A stretch of 64,000 bases of DNA from Riptortus pedestris (GCA_019009955.1 CM032233.1:84421001-84485000), one strand, 5' to 3'. Positions 23,802 through 35,504 are shown, counted from the stretch's first letter. The notes: generated by a model not told the origin, from the letters alone. Translations and numbers: made by a program.

Positions 23802-24061
23802 GTCCGCCACGCAGGGGCGGTGTAAACTAAGCAGATTTCCTGCATCCTGGTATAAAACATTTGTAATCTAATCGCACCACATATTCTCTATTTATATGTA
23901 AAAAACCATTGAGTAAATGGGGGGGGGGTTACTGAGGGAAGAAATGCACGAATACCTCGCATAATAATTGAGTCATGAAAAAATACATAAATAACAATTG
24001 AATAACTTCTATAGTTTAACTAGATTGGTTCTGTAATATTTTACGATCCAACTCAAAATAA

Positions 24062-24115
24062 TACTATTGTCATACCTGTCGGTGAAGACCGTCGTTACCG
24101 AGAGGTATAGCAATA

Positions 24116-24119
<4 letters not shown>
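24062..24119. repeat. Near-perfect palindrome around GAAGACCGTCG
   Basis: TACTATTGTCATACCTGTCG and its near complement to CAATAGTA form a 24-bp-arm inverted repeat with a ~9-base loop. Related pieces lie at 25569-25619 and 32405-32438, also at TA tracts. Confidence 0.8.
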
Positions 24120-24189
<70 letters not shown>

Positions 24190-24203
24190 GTGTGTGTGTG
24201 TGT
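24120..24203. repeat. (TA)n(TG)n microsatellite
   Basis: TA repeat grading into TG at the family's fixed microsatellite position. Confidence 0.95.
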
Positions 24204-24304
24204 TATCTCCTGGGTAGGATCGATGGACATTTGAGGAAATTATTCAAAAATCGTGTCATGTGTACGACCTCAATAGATGATTTTCATTAAGGGAAATGCT
24301 AAAA

Positions 24305-24552
24305 TAACTTCGTATATAGCCCAGAACAGAACATCAAGGGCAGTAAAATTAATGTAAATTGCAAAAGTCAGGATTTATCTTTTTTTTTGACATAACGAGG
24401 TTACTGATCTACACTGTCGATATGTTATTTTGAAAACACGAAATATCTGTTGGGCTTCGACTTCCCAAAAACTCCAATGGTTGCAACAACAAGTCTTTTG
24501 ATCTTAGTATTAAATATGTCTTTAGACGTTTTACTTTTATGCGTTTTAATCT
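24305..24552. other. Spacer, nothing recognised
   Basis: Short unassigned stretch between two P copies. Confidence 0.4.
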
Positions 24553-24690
24553 TTTTAGCAGATTTCCCTTAAGGGAAAACAGCTATCGAGATCTTACTCA
24601 TACCACGGGATTTTCGAAATTTTTCTTCAAATGTTCATCGATCCTACCTAGTAGATGACGAAAATGATGAAGTCCGTTCAAAACTGTACG

Positions 24691-24744
<54 letters not shown>

Positions 24745-25562
24745 TAGCTCAGATACCCGGCTTCGCCCGGGAATTGGGTTAATACCCGTTGTTGGTATTT
24801 GTTAATAATAAAATTACTTTTTTATGTAAGTCTTCACTGTCCTCCATATTGTCATTTTCCCGTCTCCTGTGCATTAAACATAGATTTGAATTATTAAAGA
24901 CAAAATATTTACATAGATTTGAATTAATTTTTCCAGGTGAGGTACCTGGTAGTTCATATTGGAAAGAATTGTTGAGTATATCAATATTTCTACGCTAATT
25001 ACTTCATACATTGCTCCCAAAATAATGTATAAAACAAAAGTTACTCTAAATAACAAAGTAAACAACTTTTGTTATATTCATATTTGCCAAAAAACGAATA
25101 GAAAACGAAATACCGCTATTTTTAATTTCTTGCTTCCCTTATAACCCCCACTCCTGCCCGTCCCTAGAAACGTTGGTATGGCTTATTATAATGAAAGCGT
25201 TAGTGATAATACATATACCGAATTTTATTTATTGTCCCAAATAAAATGATTCACTTCCGCTATAGGTTTTAGCGTATATCTCGTTTATAATTCGGTATAC
25301 GAAAAAAGTTTATATAACAAAAGTTACTCTAAATAACAAAATAAACAACTTTTGTCATGTGCATAATTGCCGAAAATGCAATAGGAACGAAATATCGATA
25401 TTTTTAATTTCAGGCCTCCCTTATAACCCCCACTCCTGTTCGTCTCAGTGAATATTAACATAGCCTAAAGTCTAAGTTGGGTTAGTAGTAATATACATAC
25501 CAAGTTTCATAAAATTCGGAAATCTGCTTAGTTTACGCAGCCTCTGCGAGACGGACTTTTTC
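24553..25562 (-). mobile_element. P-family ends flanking a Helitron fragment, R orientation
   Basis: The palindrome end TTAGCAGATTTCCC and the block up to GTTCAAAACTGTACG with a TA tract (24553-24743) lie left of the Helitron piece. The outer end AAATCTGCTTAGTTTACGC...GAGACGGACTTTT (about 25520-25560) lies right of it. The whole P body between them is missing, so the insertion was followed by a deletion. Confidence 0.75.
24744..25519 (-). mobile_element. Non-autonomous Helitron, copy 3, 5'-truncated
   Basis: Minus-strand 3' terminus CTAG at 24744-24747 and the hairpin CCCGGCTTCGCCCGGG. Two internal repeat units follow. The copy ends abruptly at 'CATAAAATTCGG', which joins a P-family outer end. 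The 5' ~200 bases are lost. Confidence 0.85.
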
Positions 25563-25626
25563 TTTGGTACGTTAGTAGTCGGTGAAGACCGTCGTCACCG
25601 ACAGGAATGACATTAGTATATATATA

Positions 25627-25745
25627 GTTTTGGCCTGAACCTTATTTTCGTCATCTCTTGGGTAGGATGGATGGACAATTGAGGAAATTTGCGTTATGAG
25701 TACAACCCTCAACAGCTGATTTCTCTTAAGGGAAATCAGCTAAAA
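25627..25745 (+). mobile_element. P-family right-end fragment, F orientation
   Basis: GTTTTGGCCTGAACC, TTGGGTAGGATGGATGG and the palindrome TGATTTCTCTTAAGGGAAATC. It follows the small palindrome at 25569-25619 and a short TA tract. Confidence 0.8.
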
Positions 25746-25964
25746 GCGGCCATTGGACGAAATTATGTTTAGCATAGCTGACCGGTTAATGAATTGAAAT
25801 ACTAATTGTATTTATTCGAAATATAAGGATTGAATTAACGTAAGCACTAAATAATCCCTCAATTTTCATCAAATTCTAGTCATGTTATTGTATTCATGGA
25901 ATGGCTTATTGGTGCTAACTCAGATACAAAGTTTCGCTTAGCCAATTGACCCTTTTTAATTGTC

Positions 25965-26260
25965 ACCCCTTGAACAGAATTTAGTGTACATCCAGTTTAT
26001 ACCTTGTTATAATGCAAAAGTGCATTATCAAAAGTTACTTTAAGTAACAAAATAAACAACTTTGGTTATGTACACAATTGTCGATTACCAGTTGGAAATG
26101 AAATATCGCGATTTTCCCTTTCAAGCCTCCCTTATAACCGCTACTCCTGCCCGTTTTTTAAAAATATTTAATATTGCTTATAATAAAGGAAGGATTAATA
26201 GTAACCCACTTACGGAGATTCCTTGAGTTCCGTGTAGTCCTGCGTGTTCTATAAAATAGT
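25965..26260 (-). mobile_element. Diverged Helitron interior fragment
   Basis: TAACAAAATAAACAACTTTG, AAATATCGCG and CCCTTATAACCGCTACTCCTG match the Helitron internal unit on the minus strand. Both ends are missing. Confidence 0.65.
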
Positions 26261-26289
26261 TGGCTTCTGCTATACAACTCCTGAATAAC

Positions 26290-27250
26290 AAAAGCTCGTC
26301 ACCCAGGGATTGCAAAAGCTAAGCAGATTTCCCACGAGAAGTTTTACAATGAATAAATCTACATGCTTTTACACTTTTAACACCACCGTGAATATTAAGT
26401 AAACAAATACAAATGAAAATGAAAAATCTTTCTGTCAAATTACATTTTAGTAACCTCCACAACGAAAAGCGTCTGAATTTTAAACAAACAGGTCAGCCAA
26501 CCTCTTAGAGCTGAAAGATAGAAAAAGTCTTGACCTGAAAGAAAAACAATTACTGAAATATATCTGAATATAATATATCAATTTTATTGAAAACTGTCAA
26601 CTATATTTAGTGTTGTAATTTATAATCAACTAGAATAATTTTTATCTCAATCAGTCTAATTTTAGTAATCCAAGAATAAAACTCGGGTTTGGGGGGGGGG
26701 AGGGGTTGTCATCAGAACGTATTTGCATTTACGTCATCTATAAACGATTTTTTGAACAAAGTATTTGGTATTTCAGGTTGAAATAATGACGGTTCATGAT
26801 ATGTTGGCTTATTCATAACGTGTAATGATGAAGACGGGGGCTTATTGAAGGATGAAAATTAAAAAAAAATGCAAATATCTCGGTTGATATTTGATATAGA
26901 GAAAGAATGTACATTACGACATTTATAGTAAATTTAATTTTCAATAAGATTGGTGTTATACAATTTTTCAATCCGACGTATAGTAACGGAGATATTTAGA
27001 ATTTTCAAAATTCGCTTCAACTTAGTGTTCCGCGTTCAACCATTAACGAACTTGACCTTTAGTTTTGCATGAAACGCTTATATATTGAGTTTGGTAACGA
27101 ACAAATAAAACGCGCTCTCCCCCTCTCGCTCAACCCCCCCCCATTGTTCCTGATCTCTGTCATTAACAGACTAGATCTTTCCCTTTATTTAAAACGACGA
27201 AATATCCAGTTTGGTAACGATGAAACAAAAATCTGCTAAAAGCACAAATA
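26290..27250 (+). mobile_element. P-family element, F orientation, palindrome end missing
   Basis: Outer end AAAAGCTCGTCACCCAGGG with a mutated hairpin. Long-form body: CACCGTGAATATTAAGTAAA, TTTAGTAATCCAAGAATAAA, a G-run, CAAATATCTCGG, CAATCCGACGTATAGTAACG. The GTTTGGTAACGA block occurs twice (about 27080 and 27210), with a second C-rich run between, so the right part is locally duplicated. It stops at AAATCTGCTAAAA-like sequence without the CGATGGACATT block. Confidence 0.75.
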
Positions 27251-27281
27251 TACAAATAGATCTTTTGCATTCCAGTTACAG

Positions 27282-27897
27282 AAAAGTCTCTCACGCAGGG
27301 GCTGCGTAAACTAAGCAGATTTCCCACGTGAAGTTTTACAATAGAGAAATTTCACGAGAGCCGAATAGTTAAGGAAACGGCCGAACTAGCTTTTGGCGGG
27401 ACACTCACACTCGCCCGTTATTCGCCCAGATTTAATAAAAATGCAAATATGCGTGAAGTTTTACAATAGAGAAATCTGCCTACTAATAACGGCAGTAGTA
27501 ACGATTCTCTAAACCAATTCACGAGGGACGGACACACAACAGTTACGGAAACGGCCGAACTAGCTTTTGGCGGAAAGCCCCGAATATGGCCGACCACTCA
27601 CATAATACAAATACAAATATCTCGGTTAATATTCAAGATAGAGAATAAATGTATATAACAATATTTATAGTAAATTTAATTTGCAACAAGATTGATGCTA
27701 TACAATTTTTCGATCCGACGTATAGTAACGGAGATATTTGGAAATCCTCCCCTCTAACCCCCCCCCGCTCCCACTGGTCCGATTTCAGCCGTTAACGAAC
27801 TTGATCTTTCTTTTTACATAAACCGACTAAATATCGAGTTTGGTAACGATAAAACAAAAATTGTGACCACTAGAGCGGTAACAGACAAATATATATG
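27282..27897 (+). mobile_element. P-family element, F orientation, with internal duplication
   Basis: Outer end AAAAGTCTCTCACGCAGG. The GTGAAGTTTTACAATAGAG to GGCCGAACTAGC block is present twice (about 27330-27400 and 27450-27560). The body then continues normally to GCGGTAACAGACAAATATAT, where it stops with no palindrome end. Confidence 0.85.
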
Positions 27898-28461
27898 TCT
27901 ACTAGTTAGAATGTTTAGCGACTGTATATAAACGGACGGATGGCTGCGGTTGCGAAGCCCAACTATTACTAGTGAAAGATCACGGACCTTAATATGTGCC
28001 AAGTAAACGATCAATGTAAACAAACAAACCTCATATACTTGAGCCAGAAGGAGATCACTTGATTAAAAACTGCTTATGCAAGACCGATATATTAATTGAT
28101 AATATGCATAAATCAGGGCATTTACAAATAGAATTCTGGCACGCAAATATGTTCTTTCATATCATAACATTTAACTAAGTGGGATTACTTAATTGCTGCA
28201 TTGAATAACACATTTATCCAGCTTCGTTGCCACCAACTGTCGTATATAATGCCACTATTTATAATACTCGTTTGAATTTGTCGAATCTCATTCTTTTGAA
28301 ATAGACATACATTTTTTTTTTCGTGATGCACTATTCTAAAATTATTCATATGAAAATTTCACTTGACTAATGAGATTTTAGCATTAGTGGTCAATCTGTT
28401 TAATTAATGTTTTACGTATTTTTATTACTGTATGAAATCCATTAGCCAAATGAACGTCACA
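27898..28461. other. Spacer, nothing recognised
   Basis: Unassigned, with a GC-richer patch at 27930-27980. No coding signal. Confidence 0.4.
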
Positions 28462-28580
28462 ATTAAATCCCATAAGGGAAATCAGCTATTGAGATTGTAC
28501 TCTTGACGCGATTTTCGAAACATTTCTCCAAATATCCATCGATCCTACCCAGGAGAAGGCGAAAATGATCTTCGTTTAAC

Positions 28581-28676
<96 letters not shown>

Positions 28677-29405
28677 GTAAACCCCTACTCCTACTCCTGG
28701 GATGTTACGATAAGCTGTTATATCATGACCCATTCCATTCTGAGGTTTAATTCCAAATATTGTTTTCATTGAACTTTTACTTTTATGGTTTTATGTAAAA
28801 CCAAAAATCAAGGTCGTTAACATGGGGTTTAGGGAGAAATTTAGAAAATTCGAAATAATTCCGTTATTTTACGTCGGATGGAGAAATTGTATTGAACCAA
28901 TATTATTTCAAATGTAATATCCTATAAATAATGGTATATACATTTTTTTTCGTTATCTTGTCTTCTTGAATATTAAGAATATTCAAGATCGAGATATCCA
29001 CATTTTTATTTTTTTATTTTCAGCATTTAGTAAACCCCCATTTCTACTCATGTCATATTAACAAAACAACAACAAGTTAGGCTTTTATGGCTTGCACCAT
29101 AATACAAAATTGTTTTCATTGAACTTTTCCTACTCGAAACATTGTATTTAATTTTTACCAAAATCAACATTTTAACGGACAATTCATCACAAAAATTCAT
29201 GGTCACTAATGGTTGAGTTTCGACAAAGGGGGGATTCGAAAATTCAAAATTATCAAAAGTTATTATGAGTCGTATCGAAAAATGTTACAGAACCAATCTT
29301 GTTAAGTTATTGATACTCTACTATTTTTGTTTCATACATTTTTGTAGCATAATTATTACGCAAGTTATTCGTACTTTCTTGTTTTCATCCTTCAGTAAAT
29401 CTCCA
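28462..29405 (-). mobile_element. P-family copies, R orientation, rearranged
   Basis: Palindrome end relic, CCATCGATCCTACCCAGGAG, then (TC)n(TA)n at about 28580-28672 joined straight to TTCAGTAAACCCC. A second partial body (28790-29060) and a third, poorly conserved one (29150-29405) follow. The outer end is absent. Confidence 0.6.
28580..28672. repeat. (TC)n(TA)n compound microsatellite
   Basis: TC repeat followed by TA repeat at the family's usual microsatellite position. A similar compound tract occurs at 60949-61029 in the opposite orientation. Confidence 0.95.
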
Positions 29406-29582
29406 CTACTTATTGGACCTTAATTTAGAAAAAGAAAATATATTGGGAGAATAGACCAATAGTGTGTTATACCATCGCGTAGGATATTGGCCCCTGCGTG
29501 ACGGAATTTGTCTTCATGTAGCAATAACATTGAAATTGTATTTTTACTTTTAAAATCACCTAGTATTCTTTAGCTCAGTTTA

Positions 29583-29792
29583 GGGCTCAGGTTAGTTGAG
29601 GTGTGAGTTAAGACGTTGGCCTTAATACATTTGGTGAATTTGACGTCGCGAGTTCGATTCTCACATGGGTAATAAGAATTTATTTAGCTACGAACTCACT
29701 TACTAAAATCCGTACCTGGAAAGTAAAGGTTGGTAACCTTGTAGTAACCAGTTCTGATTAGCATAAAGTGGACGTTAATAATAACATTTAGT
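29583..29792 (+). mobile_element. tRNA-derived SINE, copy 2 (diverged)
   Basis: GGGCTCAGGTTAGTTGAGG, B box GAGTTCGATTCTC and the tail GTGGACGTTAATAATAAC. The anticodon-arm region is altered compared with other copies. Target duplication unclear. Confidence 0.85.
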
Positions 29793-30213
29793 ATTTTAGT
29801 TTTACGGAGAGAGGAAACATATAGAATAACGTAATTAGATTACAAGGTTTTGTATTATTTTTGTAGGACTACATTTTATATCTTTTGGAAGATTGCTAAT
29901 TATGTATCAGTATAATTAACTGGAGGCAGTGGTGTTGGAGTTAATTTTCTACCATCACTAACAGGTAAACGATGTGACCATAGAAACCTCTTTATTAGGT
30001 GGGTAACGTTCTTACTAATTAGCCATCATCATTAGTCCTCTCCAGGAATGGTGAAGCCCAGTATACTGATAAAGACCGTTGTCGCGATTTTGTTAGCCAG
30101 TTCATTTATTTATTTATACAGGAGCTCCAGCAACTAGGCAATTTGGCTCAAAATTTAACAATGTAATAAAATCAATATAATTGAAAAATAACAAAAACTG
30201 TATCAACAATTAA

Positions 30214-30715
30214 CCCTTAATCAGACAAAAGTGAATTGGGATGATAAATTTTGTTTTCCGTGTTTTTTGTGCCTTAAAATGGGCTCATACATCACAGTGG
30301 ATACTAATTTAATATTCCTTCTTTTTTTTTTTTTTATACATAATATTTACAGTTTATATCAAATTAGCTAAAGATAATCAGGCTTCGGAAGTACTTGAAA
30401 ATAAACAAGTAATCTTCAAAGAACATGCTAAATAAAAGTTTGAAGTAAAAATCTTAATAAAATCAGTAAAAACAAGGGTGAACTTAGGTGCTCTGAGTAG
30501 TTGCCATGTTGTCCTCTTGGGCACTGACACACATGCAATTTTACTGTTATAAATGTGAACCATTGCCAACAATTCTCACAAAAATTCCTTTTAAATCAAC
30601 CAACAACAATTTCTAGGATTGAAAAAATTCTTTTTGAGAGCCCTCCAAGGATTATGTTTAAAAAAAAAACATAATAAAATCATGTATGTTGTGTCATACA
30701 TTGTCTGATTAAGGG
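30214..30715. mobile_element. piggyBac-like MITE with TTAA target duplications
   Basis: 502 bp with perfect 15-bp terminal inverted repeats CCCTTAATCAGACAA and TTGTCTGATTAAGGG, flanked on both sides by TTAA (30210-30213 and 30716-30719). TTAA targets and a terminal CCC are hallmarks of the piggyBac superfamily. The interior is non-coding; a 64-codon minus-strand frame inside has no recognised similarity. Confidence 0.9.
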
Positions 30716-30804
30716 TTAAAAAAAACTATTCTATACTACAAATATATAACTTTACTATACTACTATATACTAAAAATATTATATACTTATACTATACTAA
30801 TTAT

Positions 30805-31030
30805 GGGGGCTCAGGTTAGCCATGTGAGTTAAAGCGTAGGCCTTTATCTCACATGGTAATCCTAGTGTGGCGAGTTCGATTCTCGCCTGGGCAAAGGAAA
30901 CTATTTAGTGACGAAATTCATTAAATAACATCCTAAAATCCCACCCTGGCTAGAAAAGGGTGGTAACCTGTAAATAACCCGTCCCAATTAGCCTGAGTTG
31001 CAAAAAGTGGACGTTAATAAATAATAATAA
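30805..31030 (+). mobile_element. tRNA-derived SINE, copy 3
   Basis: GGGGCTCAGGTTAGCCATGT, B box GAGTTCGATTCTCGCC, body CCACCCTGGCTAG and ACCCGTCCCAATTAGCC, tail (ATA)n. The 12-bp target duplication TATACTAATTAT is at 30793-30804 and 31031-31042. Confidence 0.92.
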
Positions 31031-31407
31031 TATACTAATTATACTATACAAATATAATTAAACTGTACTAAAAACATTAAATTAAAATAGTATTAAAGGT
31101 AACAATTTAAAATGGTTTTATGCTTTATTCCTATATACTAGTACATTTATACTCGTATTATCTAAAATTATATTATATTTCTCACTAAGTCAAAATCAAA
31201 CATAAGAGAAGTTAAATTTTGTATAACAAATTCAATTTTTTAAGTTGATTTAGTGTATTGTCGATATCAGCTGCAGCTTCTGTCCGTGTATGTTATGTGG
31301 GACCTCTTGAGTATTCAATGTTCCTGGAGTTAGTCAGTTCATTCCTAGGATATAGTGACGCATTGTCGAGTAATATTTCCAAACGTGATACCTGAATATT
31401 ATTTTTT

Positions 31408-31538
31408 ACGACATTTCCCTTAAAGGTTAAGGTCAGCTATTGAGGATTTACTCATGACGCGATATTCAAAAATATTACTCAAATGTCCATCGACTGTACG
31501 TAGGAAATGACGAAAATGAGGTCCATTCAAAAGTATAT
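31408..31538 (-). mobile_element. P-family palindrome-end fragment, R orientation
   Basis: CATTTCCCTTAAAGG, AGCTATTGAGGATTTACTCA, CCATCGACTGTACG and CGAAAATGAGGTCC, up to the start of an F copy with no spacer. Confidence 0.8.
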
Positions 31539-32100
31539 AAAGTCCGTCACGCAGGGGCTGCGTAAACTAAACAGATTTCCCACGTGATGTTTTACAATAG
31601 AGAAATCTGCATACTGCTAACACTTTACACCACCGTGAGTAAATACAAACGGTAATGAGAAATCGTTCAGTTAATTTTAATAAGCTCCCAAAGCTTATGA
31701 ATTGTAAACAAATAGGGCATTAACAGAACGTATTTGCATATATCTCACAAAGTAAAAGAAAGGTTAGAAGACAAGAAAGGTTAGGATACACGAGTGCCGA
31801 ACAGTTACGGAAACGGCCTAACTAATCCGGAAACTTAAGACAATAGCCGCACACACATTTCATACAAATGCAAATATCTCGGTTAATATTCAAGATAGAG
31901 AAAATGTGTATAGAACAATATTTATAGTGCATCTAATTTACAACAAGATTGGTTTTATACAATTTTTCGATCCGACGTATAAAAACGGAGATATTTCGAA
32001 TTTTCAAAAATCCCCCCTCTAAACCCCCCTCCCACTGGTCCGACTTCAGCCATTAACGATCTTCCTTTTTACATAAAACGATTAAATTAAAGCGTTAACA

Positions 32101-32156
<56 letters not shown>

Positions 32157-32275
32157 CGGACCTCATTTTCGTCATCTTCTGGGTAGGATCGATGGACATT
32201 TGAAGAAAGTTTTCGAAAATCGCGTCATGAGTACGACCTCAATAGCTGATTTACCTTAAGGGAAATCTACTAAAA
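31539..32275 (+). mobile_element. P-family element, F orientation, complete
   Basis: 737 bp from AAAGTCCGTCACGCAGGG to TTACCTTAAGGGAAATC and TACTAAAA. The internal GGTTAGGATACACGAGTGCC / CAGTTACGGAAACGGCC block is present, and the TA tract is at 32104-32153. The GAGTTTGGTAACG block is deleted. Confidence 0.9.
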
Positions 32276-32756
32276 TGTGTTTTTATTGTAAGTCATAGAT
32301 ATATCAACTGAATCTCTGAACATACGCGTTACGTGAATAATATGACTGGATGATCATATGCAAAGGTTAATCCAACTTTATATTTCTCGGGGAAACGATT
32401 TCTGTTCGGAGCCGTCAACGACAGGTAACAAAGCTAGTATTATATATAACTGACGACCATCTCAGCCGACGAATAGGTTACCACCCAATACATTTATCGC
32501 ACAACTACTAAAGCGATATAAGTGGTCCCTCGCCTCAAATGGACGCCTACTCATAGTGGGTGTATCTCAATATTCATAGGATTACGGTGATTTGCGTGGG
32601 CTCGTAGGGATTTCATGAAAGTTTGATGAGTGTGCACTCGCCGTAAAGATACTGGAAATACTACTTGCTGTAGAAATAATGCACTAATTGATTACATTTA
32701 TTTTACTTATGGGATGTTTGTGTCTCGTCACATACGGGGAGGCTCCGTTTATCGAC
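32276..32756. other. Spacer with a small palindrome relic
   Basis: GGAGCCGTCAACGACAGG..GCTAGTAT at 32405-32438 relates to the palindromes at 24.1 and 25.6 kb. Otherwise unassigned. Confidence 0.4.
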
Positions 32757-33047
32757 AGGCCGTCTCATATAAACTAAGAAGATTTCCCCTGAATGGCGGG
32801 TAGAGGGGTTGTTGGAAAAAAAAAAATTAAATTATATTGTACTTCTTTTAAAAATTAAAATTTGGATAGATATACATACATATGCTTAGAAATATAAAAT
32901 AAATGATTATTTGAATTAATAAAATTAAATAAATGTTTTCTCATTAAAAGAAAAAAAAATTAAAAAGATAACAATATTTGGTATTTAAGCTTCGAATAAA
33001 GTGGTTTGTTATATACCAGAGCATTGTTTATGTGGCATGAGTAGAAG

Positions 33048-34025
33048 GGTCATTCCATTTCAAATCATCCAGCAAAATTGAAAAATGTCACCCATGGTTT
33101 CAGATTTCAATGAAAAATTTTTTAACCACACTTTTTACCTTCCTTATGAAGAATATAAAGTTTTACTTTGATATCTCCAGTAGTTTTTGTGACAAAAAAC
33201 GCTGAAGTATTGAGAAAGTTTGTGTAACTGACATTTCACCGGTTGCTTATTTGACACACATTGTATTAGAAAAAAAATCATAACTTTAGTTATTTACAAC
33301 ATATCAAGATAAAATTTTCACTAAAGTGTTCTCAAAAGCATGGAGATACAGGAAAAAATAATTTGATGATCATATTAAAATATAAGCCCACCCCCCAGAA
33401 TTTCACGAACTGCATCCTTATTAAAAATTTTAATTAAAAAACTTTTTTCAAATATGTTTTTGCACATGAGGCAGAGTAATTAAGCAAGCAAACTTTTTTT
33501 TAAATTATCCGTTAATGAGCAAACTAAAAGACTATGAAAGAAAAATAGCGGCTTTTTGAGTGTTTATTCATTTTTTTGGAGATAAACCAAAATATTTTGG
33601 AATTTTCTCAAAAAATGCTCTTCTATGAACAAATATGAAAAGTAATACTAAAAAAAATTAAATAATTGCTAATTTAGGTGTATGACCTTTTAAAAAGACT
33701 TACAAATTTAAAAACAAAATTTCCTTGGTTTAATTAAAATGTAATTTTTATTTACAGAATGGATAAACAGGGAAGGATGCACATATAAGATTTAAAAAAT
33801 TAAATCTCTATTAAATGACAAATTATCATTTGAAAAACTTGAAGAACTGGATTATCTTAAATGTATTATAAAACTTTAAATATATTACCATTTAGTGGTG
33901 CCTTCTTTTTGAAATTAAGAGGCATTGTTTTTGAATGTCAGTTAAGTACTTTTCAGGGAAATTGTACACTCTACGAGAGCCTCTTGTTGTTGGTGCAGCG
34001 ACACAAGCTATTACATTACATATGG
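33048..34025. mobile_element. Unclassified ~970-bp insertion in a P element
   Basis: AT-rich DNA beginning GGGTCATTCCATTTCAAATC between two contiguous parts of the P body. I recall GGTCATTCCAT-type starts from various arthropod repeats, but no matching inverted terminus is visible here. Non-coding. Confidence 0.5.
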
Positions 34026-34124
34026 GAATAAAAGAAAAATGCAAATATTTCCGTTAATATTAAAGATAGAAAATAAATGTGAATAACAATATCTGTAGTA
34101 CACTTAATTAGCAATAAGATTGGT

Positions 34125-34330
34125 GGGAGCTCAGGTGAGCCGTATGGGTTGGGGCGTTGGTCCTAATCTCATATGGTAAACCTAGATTCCCGCGCTGTGC
34201 AGTAGACATTTATTTAGTGACGGATTCATTAAATAAATTCCTTAATCCTACCCTGGCAAAATTAGGGAGGTTCTCTGTAGATAGTCCGTCCCAATTAGCC
34301 AAAGTAGCATAAAGTGGACGTAAATAAATA
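34125..34330 (+). mobile_element. tRNA-derived SINE, copy 4, nested in P element
   Basis: GGGAGCTCAGGTGAGCC start and GTCCCAATTAGCC body. The tail is (TAAA)n. The B-box region is deleted (CCTAGATTCCCGCG). The perfect target duplication AATAAGATTGGT is at 34113-34124 and 34331-34342, part of the P-family body, so the empty site is known. Confidence 0.92.
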
Positions 34331-34536
34331 AATAAGATTGGTTCTATACAATTTTTCAATCCGAAGTATAGTAGCAAAGGTATTTAGAAGTTTCGAAAAT
34401 CTCCCCTCTAATCCCCCCCTCCCACTGGTCCGATTTCAGCCATTAACGAACTTGATCTTTATTTTTACATAAAACGATTAAATATCGAGTTTGGTATCGA
34501 CCAAACAAAAATTGCGACCGCGAGAGTGTTTAAAGA

Positions 34537-34591
<55 letters not shown>

Positions 34592-34672
34592 TGAATGGAC
34601 CACATTTTCATCATCTTCTGAGTAGAATCATGTAAATAGCTGTTTCCCGTAAAGGAAAATCAGTTGAAATGC

Positions 34673-35504
34673 CTGAGAGCAGTCTTCGCCTTCCCATAGC
34701 CGGTGAAATACCGGATATTCAACCTACCAATGTCTACTGACTGCATTACCCCACCTCTTTCGAGCCACGTCAGTCGTAAAACCCTATTTTATGATTCCAT
34801 TCTTCCGCGTCCTTTATTGTATTCCAATTTTGCGAAGTACTTTCAAAGAATGCTGCCCTGTCCGGTTGAATACTGAATGAATTATTCCTCTTTGTCTGCT
34901 TTGGACACCTAATAGGTCTAATCTATTTTCCATAGAAGTTTTCACAAGTTAAACATGTCTCTGCATTATTGATATAAGTAATCTGAAAATCATAATTCTA
35001 GGAGTTTGTAGGTATATATTTCTTTTTTGGGCAGTATATGGGCGTAAGTGCAATATTTATTTATGTGCGTGTGGGCGCTCGTGTCCTGTGCCTGGCTGGA
35101 GATGACTTTTCTTTGCCCACGTGTATATGGACATAATACCAAAAAAAAAAAAGATAAATAAAAAAAAAGAAATTTCATGTGGACACCATCATATCATTCC
35201 TATTAAATTAAATATAGAAAACATTCTGCTGCACTTCATATAAAATTATTTCACCTGAAAATGACAAGAAATCTCAATTCCTATTCAACGAATGAAAATA
35301 GTAACAGAAGGGAATTTTCATATCCTTTTATAATAAAGAAAAAAGTCCAATATAAATTTTCTTTATTACATCTTCCCTCAATTCCTTTTAGTCTATTTTG
35401 ATCAAAAAAGGAAATCACTACTAGATGTTACTACAGTTCTATATATGAATCTCAAAATTCTATTGATACCCATTTTTGAGTTACGGAAGCCATGCCAAAA
35501 CTAG
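34673..35504. other. Spacer, nothing recognised
   Basis: About 0.8 kb of unassigned DNA with A-runs. An open frame at 34990-35178 (-) has no support. Confidence 0.45.

Larger units (their letters stand above)
23802..24304 (+). mobile_element. P-family element, F orientation, divergent subtype B
   Basis: Outer end GTCCGCCACGCAGGGGCGG (hairpin weakened) and AAGCAGATTTCCTGC. The body has ACCACATATTCTCTATTTAT, TTGAGTAAATGG, GGGGGTTACTGAGGG and GATTGGTTCTGTAATATTTT, shared with 43.1, 56.0 and 63.4 kb. A small palindrome (24062-24119) sits where the C-rich and GAGTTTGG blocks should be. Then (TA)n(TG)n and the common right end with a shortened palindrome AAGGGAAATGCTAAAA. Confidence 0.8.
30104..31156 (+). 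mobile_element. Unclassified interspersed repeat, interrupted by two insertions
   Basis: Begins TTTATTTATTTATACAGGAG, then GGCAATTTGGCTCAAAATTT. It ends with CAATTTAAAATGGTTTTATG and CTATATACTAGTACATTTAT. The same start and end blocks occur at 39402-39680. A piggyBac-like MITE and a SINE are nested in this copy. No coding potential; origin unknown. Confidence 0.7.
32757..34672 (+). mobile_element. P-family element, F orientation, split by two insertions
   Basis: A poor outer end near 'AAACTAAGAAGATTTCCCC'. The body resumes at 32970-33047 (TATTTGGTATTTAAGCTTCG, TTATGTGGCATGAGTAGAAG), is broken by a ~970-bp unassigned insert (33048-34025) and resumes with ATGCAAATATTTCCG. It is broken again by a SINE, then continues through the C-rich run, GAGTTTGGTATCGACC, a TA tract (34542-34586) and a weak end palindrome near 34672. 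Confidence 0.75.
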
